Source: Parabacteroides goldsteinii
GTDB taxonomy: Bacteria > Bacteroidota > Bacteroidia > Bacteroidales > Tannerellaceae
Assembly (NCBI RefSeq): GCF_015550595.1
Contig: NZ_JADNBB010000003.1
Coordinates: 270,174 to 334,173 of the forward strand
Direction of reading: 5' to 3'
Length of the DNA: 64,000 nucleotides
Part shown: positions 1 through 8,797 of the stretch, in pieces
Position numbering within the stretch: the first letter of the stretch is position 1
How the letters are laid out: every line of letters begins with the position of its first letter
Translations under genes and position numbers: made by a program
Notes under the pieces: model-generated
What the model saw: the letters and a program-made list of their open reading frames with translations, nothing else
Database searches by the model: none
What the model was told of the DNA's origin: nothing

Positions 1-360
1 TAGATTATTACGATACCACAATATACTAACAATACTAAATGAAGGCAGTGTCCATGCTATCTCTATTAATAGTTTCTTCGATACAGTAGCTTTCCCAATA
101 CCAATAGTTATATCTGCCCCAAAGAGGAAAAACAATGTCAATATACCAAAATAACAAAGAGCCCAACCCATTAACTTGTTTTTATACGCATTAGGGTATA
201 ATATAACACACATTAGAAATACAAATATATCAACCGTCTGGCTATCTAATGGGAAATAATCTGACAGCAACGGGAATAAAATAAACGCTGCAAAAAATGT
301 ATATACAGTAAGAAATATTTTATCTTTTCTTGTTAAAATATCCGTATTTAGGTATTCCAT
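1..360 (-). CDS. Multi-pass membrane protein, probable Wzy-type polysaccharide polymerase (3' end cut by window)
   Basis: An open frame starts with ATG at 360 and runs leftward off the window without a stop, giving 120 residues (MEYLNTDILTRKDKIFLTVY at the N-terminus). It is strongly hydrophobic, with about four membrane-spanning stretches near residues 16-35, 43-58, 65-82 and 98-112, separated by short polar loops. It is the last visible gene of the leftward surface-polysaccharide locus, 14 bp after the acetyltransferase. A flippase is present elsewhere in the locus and no other polymerase is seen. I infer an EpsG/Wzy-like polymerase from position and topology only. No catalytic motif is visible and an O-acetyltransferase or other membrane protein is possible. 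Confidence 0.5.
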   Translation of the reverse strand, partial: MEYLNTDILTRKDKIFLTVYTFFAAFILFPLLSDYFPLDSQTVDIFVFLMCVILYPNAYKNKLMGWALCYFGILTLFFLFGADITIGIGKATVSKKLLIEIAWTLPSFSIVSILWYRNNL

Positions 361-374
361 CAAATATTTGAATA

Positions 375-1397
375 TTAGAAAGTATCAATATCCATGAAAG
401 ATAAAGCCCAATTCTGAGGATTCAGGCAAATCTGTTTCATTTCGTCTGTAAGAACCTTGACACCATGATTAGCAAATTTTTTAGACTGCAAAAAACCAAG
501 CTTTTTATAAAATTTATACAAAGGATGGTTTAATGTCATATCTGCAAGGACTAACTCAGGCTTAATTTCCTTATTGAATGCTTTAAACAAAGCTTTGAGG
601 TCGACTCTTGTGTATTTATACAAGAATACTTCACCAATAAAAACAACTACAGTTCCATGAGGCTTCTTACCTATTTTGTATATAATACAACCAAGTCCAT
701 CCTTGCTCCACATCTTGATTCCACTTTGCGATTTCATACGCCATAAGAATGTCTCCTTATCATAGCGGATATGTATAGTATCACTCTTCAGCATTTCTGC
801 CTCTCGAATATCTAACAAGTGCTCATCTATTGATGTTATATGAGATTCAATATCCCAAATAGGAGTTCCTGCAAGTTTACGAATATCAAAACGAAGTTTC
901 CACAATGTTTTCAACGGATTTAGATATTTTTTAAAGCCTGTCAAAGACTTAATGTAAACCCATCCCAATTTTTCGTAAGCTTTACGAGAAGCCTCTACAC
1001 TAATGTTATAAATTAACTCACCACCTGCCTCATTAAAATATTCATTTAGAAAAGCTTTATTCAATCTCAAGAATAAATGTTTTCCTCTACATTCCTTTGA
1101 TACACAAGAATCAGCATATTGTACACAGATTAATTTCCTGTTACCATAATAGGCATTCATAAAAAATGACGTACGACTACCTACAATTTTTCCATTTTTT
1201 TCCGCCAAATAGCTTACGCCTGTCGATTCTTTCATTACAAAGCTAGCCTTTCTTTCCCAAGAAGTGAAGTGCTCAGACTTCCCCTCACATGACTTTGCAG
1301 GCCATACTTCACAATATAGTTTTACCAAATTTTCAAAATCACTAGGTTCAACTTTTCTTATAATAATATCATCTTTTTCCATCATCTCAAATTTCAA
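375..1397 (-). CDS. GNAT-family N-acetyltransferase of the polysaccharide locus
   Basis: This 340-residue soluble protein has a GNAT fold signature in its first half. Residues about 10-160 include IIIRKVEPSDFENLVKLY, a beta4 strand with CVQYADSCV, the acetyl-CoA pyrophosphate loop region SKECRGKHLF, and the late motif SRKAYEKLGWVYI. The second half repeats GNAT-like features and ends HPLYKFYKKLGF then NWALSFMDIDTF, an ending common in acetyltransferases of capsule clusters. It probably acetylates an amino sugar or another precursor of the surface glycan. The start at 1397 could instead be one of the methionines at residues 5 or 6. It lies 10 bp after the upstream glycosyltransferase and is presumably cotranscribed. 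Confidence 0.75.
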   Translation of the reverse strand: MKFEMMEKDDIIIRKVEPSDFENLVKLYCEVWPAKSCEGKSEHFTSWERKASFVMKESTGVSYLAEKNGKIVGSRTSFFMNAYYGNRKLICVQYADSCVSKECRGKHLFLRLNKAFLNEYFNEAGGELIYNISVEASRKAYEKLGWVYIKSLTGFKKYLNPLKTLWKLRFDIRKLAGTPIWDIESHITSIDEHLLDIREAEMLKSDTIHIRYDKETFLWRMKSQSGIKMWSKDGLGCIIYKIGKKPHGTVVVFIGEVFLYKYTRVDLKALFKAFNKEIKPELVLADMTLNHPLYKFYKKLGFLQSKKFANHGVKVLTDEMKQICLNPQNWALSFMDIDTF

Positions 1398-1407
1398 ATT
1401 GTTTCAT

Positions 1408-2541
1408 TTACAAATCGTTCAACAAATCTCGCCACTGCCTACTTATACTTTGTATTGAAAAGTTTTCAGATTTTGAAACAGCTGCTTTTTGCATGGCTTT
1501 TAATTTTGATGGATTTGACATCAATGCATCAAGACGCTCGACATATTGTTCAACACTGAATGCATCTACCAAGACTCCATTTTTATCATCATCAATTATG
1601 TCAAAAGCCGCTTCATAAGATGAAAAAAGAATAGGACTCACCCCATAACACATTGATTCACACAAACTTAAAAGCCACCCCTCATATATACTTGACATAG
1701 TGAGTATGGAGGCTCTCTTATAATATGACACTACATTTGTTTGGAAACCTTCAAATGAAACAGATTCATGAAGATTATTTTTGTCGACATATAGTTTCAT
1801 CCATTCAAGTTTTTCTCCATCACCTAAAATTTCAAGCTTCCAATCTGGATGCATTTTTGAAATTCTATTCCAAACCTCTACTAACAGATGAACACCCTTT
1901 TGTGGCACCAAACGTCCAGAAAAGAGACATAACTTTTCTTTATTATCCAAATCAACAACAACATTATCCGGCTTCTGACATGTTACTGGATTATTTATAT
2001 ATGTAAGTTTGGTAGGATTCGAAATACAGGTTATATATTTGAATATTGGAATAAAACGTTTTGACAACAAAACATATTTGTCTGTATTCTTATACATTTT
2101 CCTATGGCGTTTCATTGAATATAACCATATTCCAAATCGTTTTACAAGAGCTAACGGTGTATTACCATAATGAAACTTATTACTTAACAAATAACAGTTA
2201 GGTGTATTATGTTCAACAATAATCAACTTTGGACGCTTGTTTGCCATTCGTATAGCTGCAAAAACATCATCCTCTTTCCCATAATAGGAATCTTGATAAA
2301 TAATACAGTCTATATGTTCATTATTAATAACCTGTAACAAATCATCACTCAGGTTGTTCTTTTGTTCAAAGTATTTTACATTTTGATCAAGATTGTTTAA
2401 TAGCATCTTATCACTCAGCGGATACACAGAAAAAATAGAAATACTGTAGTCTATACACAACTCGTTAGCTAGATACTCAGTAACCTTTTCTATCCCTCCC
2501 AATCCAGGGTAACGAGTACAAAAAAAAAGTATTTTTTTCAT
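1408..2541 (-). CDS. Glycosyltransferase family 4 (GT-B fold)
   Basis: The 377-residue protein is a retaining GT-B glycosyltransferase that would add a sugar to the lipid-linked repeat unit on the cytoplasmic face. The N-terminal half begins MKKILFFCTRYPGLGGIEKV, the glycine-rich acceptor-side loop. The C-terminal half carries LCLFSGRLVPQKGVHLLVEVW (residues about 205-225) and the family signature EGWLLSLCE, an E-x7-E pair at about 287-295. Length is typical of GT4. It sits 4 bp after the deacetylase in the leftward locus. Donor and linkage cannot be read from sequence. Confidence 0.85.
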   Translation of the reverse strand: MKKILFFCTRYPGLGGIEKVTEYLANELCIDYSISIFSVYPLSDKMLLNNLDQNVKYFEQKNNLSDDLLQVINNEHIDCIIYQDSYYGKEDDVFAAIRMANKRPKLIIVEHNTPNCYLLSNKFHYGNTPLALVKRFGIWLYSMKRHRKMYKNTDKYVLLSKRFIPIFKYITCISNPTKLTYINNPVTCQKPDNVVVDLDNKEKLCLFSGRLVPQKGVHLLVEVWNRISKMHPDWKLEILGDGEKLEWMKLYVDKNNLHESVSFEGFQTNVVSYYKRASILTMSSIYEGWLLSLCESMCYGVSPILFSSYEAAFDIIDDDKNGVLVDAFSVEQYVERLDALMSNPSKLKAMQKAAVSKSENFSIQSISRQWRDLLNDL

Positions 2542-2545
2542 GCTA

Positions 2546-3331
2546 TTATTTACCAGTTAAAACTACAATCCTATTGACTAAAGTATTGAATATGTTAAAA
2601 TACCCTAACACCTTATATATAAATACTCTCATAGGCTCCTCATTCACAATCGAATTACGACCGAAAATAATCTTATCCTCTTTCATATATGAGTAATTCA
2701 TATCTGATGTGTAAATTCTCATATAATTAGAATACTTTACCAAATAATCGTTGGAAGCCTCAGAATAATAGCCAAATGGATAACAAAAGTCATGAGGTTC
2801 ATAACCAAGTTCTTTTTTAAACTTTTGATCAACTTCAATAATTTCTAAATTAGGATTAATTGCATTTATATCTGCCATTGAAGGATGTGTAAAAGAATGT
2901 GCTCCAAAACCAACAATACCACTATTATGCATTTCGCGCACACTATCCCACGTCAAATAGCTTTTATCTACACCAATCTTCCCCATTGATAGAAAGATGT
3001 TATACTTAAGTTTCAGAGATTTCATAAAGTCGAAAATCTCTGTATAATTTGAAATCCATCCATCATCAAAAGTAATCACAATATGCTTGTAACAGAATTT
3101 CAAGTTTTCAGTATTTTCCAACTCATCAAATGTGTATGTGACATATCCGTTATCGTGAAGATATTTCATCTGCTTCTTAAATATATCCACATTTGTTTGT
3201 TGACTACTATATCCCTTGCCCCTAACTATGTCATGATAGTAAATGACGTTTACAAACTTACTCCGTTTATTAAATATACTCCCAATCAACGGGACAATAT
3301 TAAAATATATCACCTTTTTGACAAAATTCAT
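2546..3331 (-). CDS. Polysaccharide deacetylase (NodB homology domain, CE4)
   Basis: The 261-residue protein has the CE4 motifs in order. VITFDDGW (motif 1, with the catalytic base and metal aspartates) lies near residue 84, FGAHSFTHPSM (motif 2, the H-x3-H metal ligands) near 138, and CYPFGYYSE (motif 3) near 186. It begins MNFVKKVIYFNIVPLIGSIF, a hydrophobic N-terminus that could be a weak membrane anchor. The likely role is removal of N- or O-acetyl groups from a sugar of the surface glycan. Genes of this type are common in Bacteroidales capsule loci. It lies 8 bp after the upstream GT4 gene and ends 4 bp before the next. Confidence 0.8.
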   Translation of the reverse strand: MNFVKKVIYFNIVPLIGSIFNKRSKFVNVIYYHDIVRGKGYSSQQTNVDIFKKQMKYLHDNGYVTYTFDELENTENLKFCYKHIVITFDDGWISNYTEIFDFMKSLKLKYNIFLSMGKIGVDKSYLTWDSVREMHNSGIVGFGAHSFTHPSMADINAINPNLEIIEVDQKFKKELGYEPHDFCYPFGYYSEASNDYLVKYSNYMRIYTSDMNYSYMKEDKIIFGRNSIVNEEPMRVFIYKVLGYFNIFNTLVNRIVVLTGK

Positions 3332-3339
3332 ATCACAAT

Positions 3340-4518
3340 TTACTGATAGAGTAAAATATATTCGTTAAACCGACTTTTTTGATCAAACGCTTTAGAAGCC
3401 TCCAAAATATCTTCTTTCACAAATCTTTTAGTCGAACATATAGATTCAATTTGTAGCTGCAAAGTAACTACATCATTACACTCAACAATAGCACCGATCT
3501 TTTCGTTTATAATTTCCGGACTACCGCCAGTACGAAAAGTGACTACCGGAGTTCCACAAGCAATTGCCTCCATATTGACCGTAGGATAAGTATCCTGTCT
3601 GGTTGCATTAACAAAAACATCTGCTGCTGAATAAATTTGAGCAAGTTCTTGCTGGCTTGTCGTTTTATGGATAGAAATAATATTTGAAGGCAATTGTTTA
3701 TCAGTATCAGCATTAGTACCAACAAGAACAACTTGATAATCGCAAGGTAATCGTTCCGCAAGTTTGATAAAAACATCCAATCCTTTGCTATATCCCCAAC
3801 CAAATGACACACCAAGAACAATATGTTTATTACCTACACCATATTTAATCTTGAAATCACTTGATACTGGTTTGAATACAGAAAGGTCTATACCATTATT
3901 AATTACAATGACTGGATAATCCTTAAACATAGACTGCTTTACCAAACCTGCCAACCATTTTGATGGAGTAATAATGGTTAAATCAAGTCCTCTCCGTATT
4001 GCGTACTTCTTACGTTTATACAACTCCGTACTCCTGTCAAACAACCAACTATATACTTTTCGCTGTGGACAATTATGACACTGAATTTTCCATTTGTCAC
4101 AATCAGCAATCACAAAATGTGAACAATAACCAGTAAAAGCCCAACAATCATGAAAAGTCCAATATACTTTGAGTTTTTTCTTGCGTAAATAATTGAACAA
4201 TATCCCAATGTTGCAGTTATGGTTGTGAATATTGTGTAAATGCACAATGTCTGGAGCTAAAGATTCCAATTCAAATATTAACTGATGAGTTACCCTTGTT
4301 GCATTAAACCCATATCCACCAAAAAGTTTAGCTTTAAGAGCCTGCCATTTTACATATCTATCGCTTGAATACTTAATGCCACAAAAATGATTAGAATGAC
4401 CACTTGTATACAAGATATAGTTTTCTATACATTGTTTTGTAAGCAAGTCACTGACTGCAACACATATTCTACCAATGCTTCCTGTATCACAAGTTGCATT
4501 TATCTGCACTACCTTCAT
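3340..4518 (-). CDS. Glycosyltransferase family 4 (GT-B fold)
   Basis: This 392-residue protein starts MKVVQINATCDTGSIGRICV, the GT-B loop seen in colanic-acid type glycosyltransferases. It contains VHLHNIHNHNCNIGILFNYL and a cysteine-rich insertion (CHNCPQRKVYSWLFDRS near residue 145) that many Bacteroidales GT4 enzymes share. The donor-binding half has VLGVSFGWGYSKGLDVF and the signature DTYPTVNME, a D-x7-E variant of E-x7-E, near residue 309. The start codon abuts the stop of the preceding gene (4518/4519), so translational coupling is likely. The specific sugar is unknown. Confidence 0.85.
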   Translation of the reverse strand: MKVVQINATCDTGSIGRICVAVSDLLTKQCIENYILYTSGHSNHFCGIKYSSDRYVKWQALKAKLFGGYGFNATRVTHQLIFELESLAPDIVHLHNIHNHNCNIGILFNYLRKKKLKVYWTFHDCWAFTGYCSHFVIADCDKWKIQCHNCPQRKVYSWLFDRSTELYKRKKYAIRRGLDLTIITPSKWLAGLVKQSMFKDYPVIVINNGIDLSVFKPVSSDFKIKYGVGNKHIVLGVSFGWGYSKGLDVFIKLAERLPCDYQVVLVGTNADTDKQLPSNIISIHKTTSQQELAQIYSAADVFVNATRQDTYPTVNMEAIACGTPVVTFRTGGSPEIINEKIGAIVECNDVVTLQLQIESICSTKRFVKEDILEASKAFDQKSRFNEYILLYQ

Positions 4519-5538
4519 CTATTTAATGTACTTTCTAAACCATTTACCAACTCTATAAAACATCGGAATTTGACGTAATGGATAGTAAACGAACAAATCT
4601 TTTACTGCCCAAAAATATGATTTATTAAATAAGGCACGCTGAACGAACATGCTTTCTTCAAATTTTGGATCAATAACTATATTATCATTGTATACAATTT
4701 CTCCTAACTCCTCTGTTGGTCTATTACCATAAACAGCAGCCATACCATGGTCATAAGAGGGGTCATAATTCGTTGCTTCCGCATCAAATCCTATATTCGA
4801 CACCATATTCACCTGTGGGTAAATATTATAAAGCCCATACTTAAATGACATATATAACATCTGTATATCATAACTTCTACTAATTCTGCCATTTCTCTTT
4901 TCACTTAAATGTCGTTCAAATTTCTTGGTGTACCAAATACGTTCGAACCAACTATTGAAATTAGCCTTATAACTTGGAGTCTTGAAACAATCATAAAATG
5001 TATCTATCCCAAATTCATACTTTTGGTGGGTACGCTTCCATGTTGCCATGCCATAAGTAGAAGCTGGAATTCTTGAATAATAATAAGATGCACTACCATA
5101 ATGCTGTCCAAAATTTACACCTCCAATATAACCAATATTATCATTGTCTTTATATCGTTCCAACAAATCCTGACAATAAAAAAAGAATGATTTAACAGGA
5201 AGAGAATCATCTTCTAAGAAAATCATTCTATCCTCATATTCGAAGAGCCAACTCCAAGCAGAGTATCCACCCATTGCACACCCCCGATTCTTCTCATGGA
5301 ATAAGTAATGAGCGTCACAATCCCAATCTACATTCTTTACGATTTGCCTAACTTTATCGCAAGCCTTTCGTTCATCTGGTCTGTCTTCACGAGGTGCATC
5401 TGCTGCTACATATAGTTTTGTTGGACGAACTGAACGTATTATGTCAAAAATTATTTTCGTTTTATCAGGTCTATTAAAAACCAATAAAAGTACAGGAGTT
5501 ATAAGTTTTTGATTCGCAATCATATTTTCTAAATTCAT
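4519..5538 (-). CDS. GT-A fold glycosyltransferase (GT2-like)
   Basis: The 339-residue protein begins with a nucleotide-sugar binding strand, TPVLLLVFNRPDKTKIIFD (residues about 14-32). It carries RMIFLEDDSLPV near residue 105, where the acidic EDD likely acts as the DxD metal-binding motif. This resembles GT-A proteins annotated as glycosyltransferases or HpaII-like sugar transferases in Bacteroidales capsule loci. The C-terminus, PLRQIPMFYRVGKWFRKYIK, is basic and amphipathic and may touch the membrane. M1 or M6 could be the start. It follows the flippase by 6 bp and abuts the next GT4 gene. Confidence 0.75.
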   Translation of the reverse strand: MNLENMIANQKLITPVLLLVFNRPDKTKIIFDIIRSVRPTKLYVAADAPREDRPDERKACDKVRQIVKNVDWDCDAHYLFHEKNRGCAMGGYSAWSWLFEYEDRMIFLEDDSLPVKSFFFYCQDLLERYKDNDNIGYIGGVNFGQHYGSASYYYSRIPASTYGMATWKRTHQKYEFGIDTFYDCFKTPSYKANFNSWFERIWYTKKFERHLSEKRNGRISRSYDIQMLYMSFKYGLYNIYPQVNMVSNIGFDAEATNYDPSYDHGMAAVYGNRPTEELGEIVYNDNIVIDPKFEESMFVQRALFNKSYFWAVKDLFVYYPLRQIPMFYRVGKWFRKYIK

Positions 5539-5544
5539 TTACAA

Positions 5545-6789
5545 TTACTTTTTTCTATCTTTTTTTATTTGGAATAAAAGGCACAAAATATTTGTAACAA
5601 TGAATAGCATAAATGTAACAATATACCCATAAGCAGCTCCATAATAAGACCCAATCCTCACAAGATAACTAATCACCAATACAGATAATAAACTGGCAAT
5701 TACTTTAGTTGTCAAAACGCTTTTAGAATAGCCGGCAGCAACAGTTATATCGTTCACTAAATAAAACCCAACAACAAAAATTTGTGCAACAGATAATATT
5801 TGAGAATATTTAGCTGATTCAATATATCTTCCAGCGGTCAATATGTCAATTACGAATGGAGCTAGTATAATATAAAATAATACAACCAATGTTTCGGCAG
5901 CAAGCAAAATAACACAAACTCTGATGAGTTTTGATTTATTAAACTTTGCAACGGATTCATACAAATCAGGATTGAATGTAGAATACAATGCCATTGTAAA
6001 AATATTTATGTATCTCGCAAATTGATCTCCTACACAATAAATACCATATTCATTTGTATCACCAACACGCTCTAATAAAACTCTACTATAACCATTAGTA
6101 AAAAACTCTAAGCATCCAGCAATAGCTAAAGGCCAACAAAAAGACAATAGCTTTCTTAACAATGTTAAATCTATTCGTTTAAAAATATATTTTTTCAATC
6201 TAAAAAAAGTAATAAGAAAGAATACAAATGATGAAACAAATGTTGCAAATTCATACCCCCATGCTCCTTGATGAAGTAAAACAACGCATATTAATATTGT
6301 TATTACTCTAAATATACCACTTGATATACAATATTTACAATACTCCCTTGTTTTTCTTTCTATTCGATACTCAGCAAGCTGAAAACTAAATAAACCACTT
6401 ATCCAAATAGCACCTATGGAGAATAATAATAATGGAAAAAGTGGTATATTTGATTCTGTATTAAACAAATAATGATAAAAACATATGCCACTCCCAACAA
6501 TTATTGACATAAAAAGCGAAAATAAAATCAACGATTGAACCACCAACGTTCTTAACCGCATTCGCTCTTCTAAATCAATCTTATAGTAATTTGAAAGGTA
6601 AAATCTCGTTATAAAGAATTGGATTAATGGAGTCTCTATCGCAGCAAAGGATGATAAATAACCTATAATCCCATAATCAAATGGAGATAAATTTTTTGCA
6701 AGAAATGGATTAATAGCAACCAACAATACCATCGGGATAAGCGATGATAGCAAATATAATCCTGTATCTGTTACAATTTTCTTCAGCAT
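5545..6789 (-). CDS. Wzx-type flippase, polysaccharide biosynthesis (MOP superfamily) protein
   Basis: This 414-residue, very hydrophobic protein has about 12 predicted transmembrane helices. It begins TDTGLYLLSSLIPMVLLVAI, the usual first helix of PST/Wzx transporters, followed by SPFDYGIIGYLSSFAAIETPL. Wzx proteins flip undecaprenyl-linked repeat units across the inner membrane. It is the only transporter in the locus and is followed closely by the three glycosyltransferase genes. The gene is markedly AT-rich, as Wzx genes usually are. Confidence 0.85.
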   Translation of the reverse strand: MLKKIVTDTGLYLLSSLIPMVLLVAINPFLAKNLSPFDYGIIGYLSSFAAIETPLIQFFITRFYLSNYYKIDLEERMRLRTLVVQSLILFSLFMSIIVGSGICFYHYLFNTESNIPLFPLLLFSIGAIWISGLFSFQLAEYRIERKTREYCKYCISSGIFRVITILICVVLLHQGAWGYEFATFVSSFVFFLITFFRLKKYIFKRIDLTLLRKLLSFCWPLAIAGCLEFFTNGYSRVLLERVGDTNEYGIYCVGDQFARYINIFTMALYSTFNPDLYESVAKFNKSKLIRVCVILLAAETLVVLFYIILAPFVIDILTAGRYIESAKYSQILSVAQIFVVGFYLVNDITVAAGYSKSVLTTKVIASLLSVLVISYLVRIGSYYGAAYGYIVTFMLFIVTNILCLLFQIKKDRKK

Positions 6790-6828
6790 TATTTTATTAA
6801 CACAATTCTATTTTAACCATCTTATCCA

Positions 6829-7008
6829 TCACTCCCATATAGTTATAATCTTCACTATTTTAATTGAAGCATCTTCCACATATACAAAAACGGAAATACC
6901 ATGATCGCCTTCTTTGTTCATCTCTATCGCTGTTTCTACGGATTACAAAAAATGGTTCGCATCAATACTACCTCTAAAATATCCTTTCTCTATTTCTACA
7001 ACTTCCAT
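6829..7008 (-). pseudogene. Possible remnant of a small gene, one in-frame stop
   Basis: Immediately after the EEP-family pseudogene (4 bp from its stop) an ATG at 7008 opens a frame that reads MEVVEIEKGYFRGSIDANHF and stops with TAA at 6943-6945. In the same frame it then reads on for 37 more codons (SVETAIEMNKEGDHGISVFV and onward) to TGA at 6829-6831. The two halves read as one plausible protein of about 58 residues, interrupted by a single nonsense codon. I do not recognise the family. The neighbouring gene is also broken by a TAA, so this may be a decaying stretch between the toxin-antitoxin pair and the flippase. Confidence 0.3.
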
Positions 7009-7011
7009 TAA

Positions 7012-8064
7012 CTATCTATTTCCTATTCCTTTCCAAACCACCATATTATGATCACTATAAGATGTCTCCGGCGAATAGCATTCACACCCTTTCAACGATT
7101 CCGAATAAAAAACATAATCAATCCTCCAGAGCTTGTATAACTGGCGGAACGTATATTGGTAACCACTCCCACAATCACGGAAACCGTCAACCAGATCTTT
7201 GCGCACTCGATGATATGTATAAGAAGCTGGCGTATCATTGAAGTCACCGCAAACCAGCACCGGATAAGGTGAGCATTTGATCTCAGCATGGATCATATCG
7301 GCCTGTTCGGCTCGTTTCCGATAGTTACTTTTCATTTTTAACACCAAATCTTTGACTGCTTTTGCACGAATTTCCAAACTCTTACCGGGAGTGGTAATGA
7401 TACCGCGATAAGCATTGACGCTTGTCGTCTCGAAGTGGTTGTTGACTACACGGATGTATTAATTGTTTATCCGTACATCAGCTATCAATGACATATTCCG
7501 AGAATTTTCATAATAAAGAGCCTTTACCAAATGGATGGGGTAACGGCTGTAAATCGTTGTTGGCAAATGGTCGGTACGCCGACTGATATATTTATACAAA
7601 ACATAATCAAAAGCGTATCGGATACTGTCACGGTGGTAATAACCATCACCGGGTACTTCCTGAAAACAGACAATATCCGGCTGAAGTTCCTTTATGTAAG
7701 CTGCAGCTTCATTCATTATGTACATCTTATTCCAACTAAAATGACTGGTATTGTAAGTGACTACAGTCAGAGGCGTTCCTTCCGAATCAACAACTTCTAG
7801 TTTATTCCAATAGAGTGGCTGATAAACTGCCAATAAATAATCTATATGTAGTAGAATGGCAAACAGAGAAATAAGGCTTCTCCACTTCTTCTTTGTAAAC
7901 AATTGAGTTATTCCCATCAACAGATTGCCCGCCAATATTGGCCAAACAGCTAATGTCAAAAGAGAAAGCCAAATACAAATACCCTCAACATAGTACCCTC
8001 CGATCAAACAAAGAAAGGATAAGATAACAAAGAATATCTGAAAAAAGTTATTTAAACTTTTCAA
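7012..8064 (-). pseudogene. Membrane-anchored endonuclease/exonuclease/phosphatase (EEP) family protein, interrupted by an in-frame TAA
   Basis: Read in one frame the region encodes about 350 residues. There are three N-terminal membrane helices (residues 5-95), then an EEP domain with VVTYNTSHFSWNK, the metal-binding IVCFQEVPGDGYY, VCGDFNDTPASYTY and YSDHNMVVW. Codon 202 is TAA (7459-7461), between SLIADVRINN and YIRVVNNHFETT. The frame is preserved on both sides, so one substitution (for example from CAA or AAA) explains it. Both the Glu and the GDFND/SDH catalytic motifs are intact but lie on opposite sides of the stop. The N-terminal frame begins with TTG, not ATG, and a TACCTTTG promoter-like box overlaps that codon. 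Stop-codon readthrough or a sequencing error are alternatives. Confidence 0.8.
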
Positions 8065-8069
8065 AGGTA
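8062..8069 (-). promoter_or_regulatory. Promoter-like -7 box overlapping the EEP start
   Basis: TACCTTTG on the minus strand matches the Bacteroidetes TAnnTTTG box, but no TTTG is seen 19-21 nt upstream and it overlaps the putative TTG start codon. Probably weak or fortuitous. Confidence 0.2.
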
Positions 8070-8096
8070 TAAAAAGACGAATTCTTAAAGTTGGAA

Positions 8097-8477
8097 TTAA
8101 TTTTCTTCCGTTAAGTCATTAATCATTTTGTCAATGACAGATAATAGTTCTGGAACATTTTCTTTACTAATTCGAAAAATCTCAAGAGCATCCACATCAA
8201 AATAATGATGAACAATGATATCACGTATTCCCATCACATTTTTCCAAGGAATTTCCGGATAATTAATAAGAAACTGTCTATTGGTTATTTTGTCTAAATT
8301 CTTTAAACTTTCTCCGATAGCTGTCAATTTCATACAAATACTATCGAGAAGAGTAACACCACTCTCACTTAACAAAAAATCATCAGGTGAATGAATAGCA
8401 GAAGAACGCTTTATGATTTGTATCAAAGAGTCATGAAGCAACTGCAAGATATGGAGTACTACTAGTTTATTATACAT
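8097..8477 (-). CDS. hepT: HepT-like HEPN toxin (DUF86 family)
   Basis: This 126-residue all-helical protein has the HEPN-type motif RDIIVHHYF near residue 84, an exact R-x4-H-x-Y. In the family R and H form the RNase site, and the tyrosine is the residue AMPylated by the MntA partner. Its start overlaps the end of the nucleotidyltransferase gene by 8 bp (8470-8477), the standard arrangement for HepT/MntA modules. The role is a growth-inhibiting ribonuclease, probably used in plasmid, phage or locus maintenance. It is unusual in sitting between the first gene of a polysaccharide locus and its flippase. Function is assigned from motif and pairing. Confidence 0.85.
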   Translation of the reverse strand: MYNKLVVLHILQLLHDSLIQIIKRSSAIHSPDDFLLSESGVTLLDSICMKLTAIGESLKNLDKITNRQFLINYPEIPWKNVMGIRDIIVHHYFDVDALEIFRISKENVPELLSVIDKMINDLTEEN

Positions 8478-8763
8478 AAATACCCTCCTTTAAAATTCGG
8501 TCACGCAAAAAAGAGTCCATTTGCTTTCGCAAACGTACGATATCTACTTTACAACCTAATAGTTCTTCCAATTCACATTTAATGCCTGACAAAACAAAGA
8601 AGCCGCGTAACTCTCCCTCCACATATATATCTACATCACTATTTTCAGTCTGTTCATTACGCGCAACAGAACCAAATATACCCATCCGGGTAATACCGTA
8701 ATTGTCGGCATTCCTCTGCATATATCCTCGCAGTAAAGCGATGTATTCTGTTGTTGATTTCAT
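8470..8763 (-). CDS. mntA: MntA-like minimal nucleotidyltransferase antitoxin
   Basis: The 97-residue protein has the nucleotidyltransferase signature GSVARNEQTENSDVDIYVE, a perfect G-S-x10-D-x-D, at residues about 31-49. In HepT/MntA systems this enzyme transfers AMP to the toxin tyrosine and so neutralises it. Its length fits the minimal nucleotidyltransferase class. It overlaps the toxin gene by 8 bp. A TATCTTTG box on the same strand at 8785-8792, about 20 bp upstream of the ATG, suggests the pair can be transcribed independently of the upstream dehydratase gene. Confidence 0.85.
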   Translation of the reverse strand: MKSTTEYIALLRGYMQRNADNYGITRMGIFGSVARNEQTENSDVDIYVEGELRGFFVLSGIKCELEELLGCKVDIVRLRKQMDSFLRDRILKEGIYV

Positions 8764-8784
8764 ATGTTATAAATTTCTTATTTA

Positions 8785-8792
8785 CAAAGATA
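8785..8792 (-). promoter_or_regulatory. Candidate -7 box for the mntA-hepT pair
   Basis: TATCTTTG on the minus strand fits TAnnTTTG and lies 21 bp upstream of the mntA ATG, giving a leader of about 15 nt. The -33 TTTG element is not evident (a GTTG is nearby), so the call rests on the -7 box and position. Confidence 0.4.
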
Positions 8793-8797
8793 GAAAT

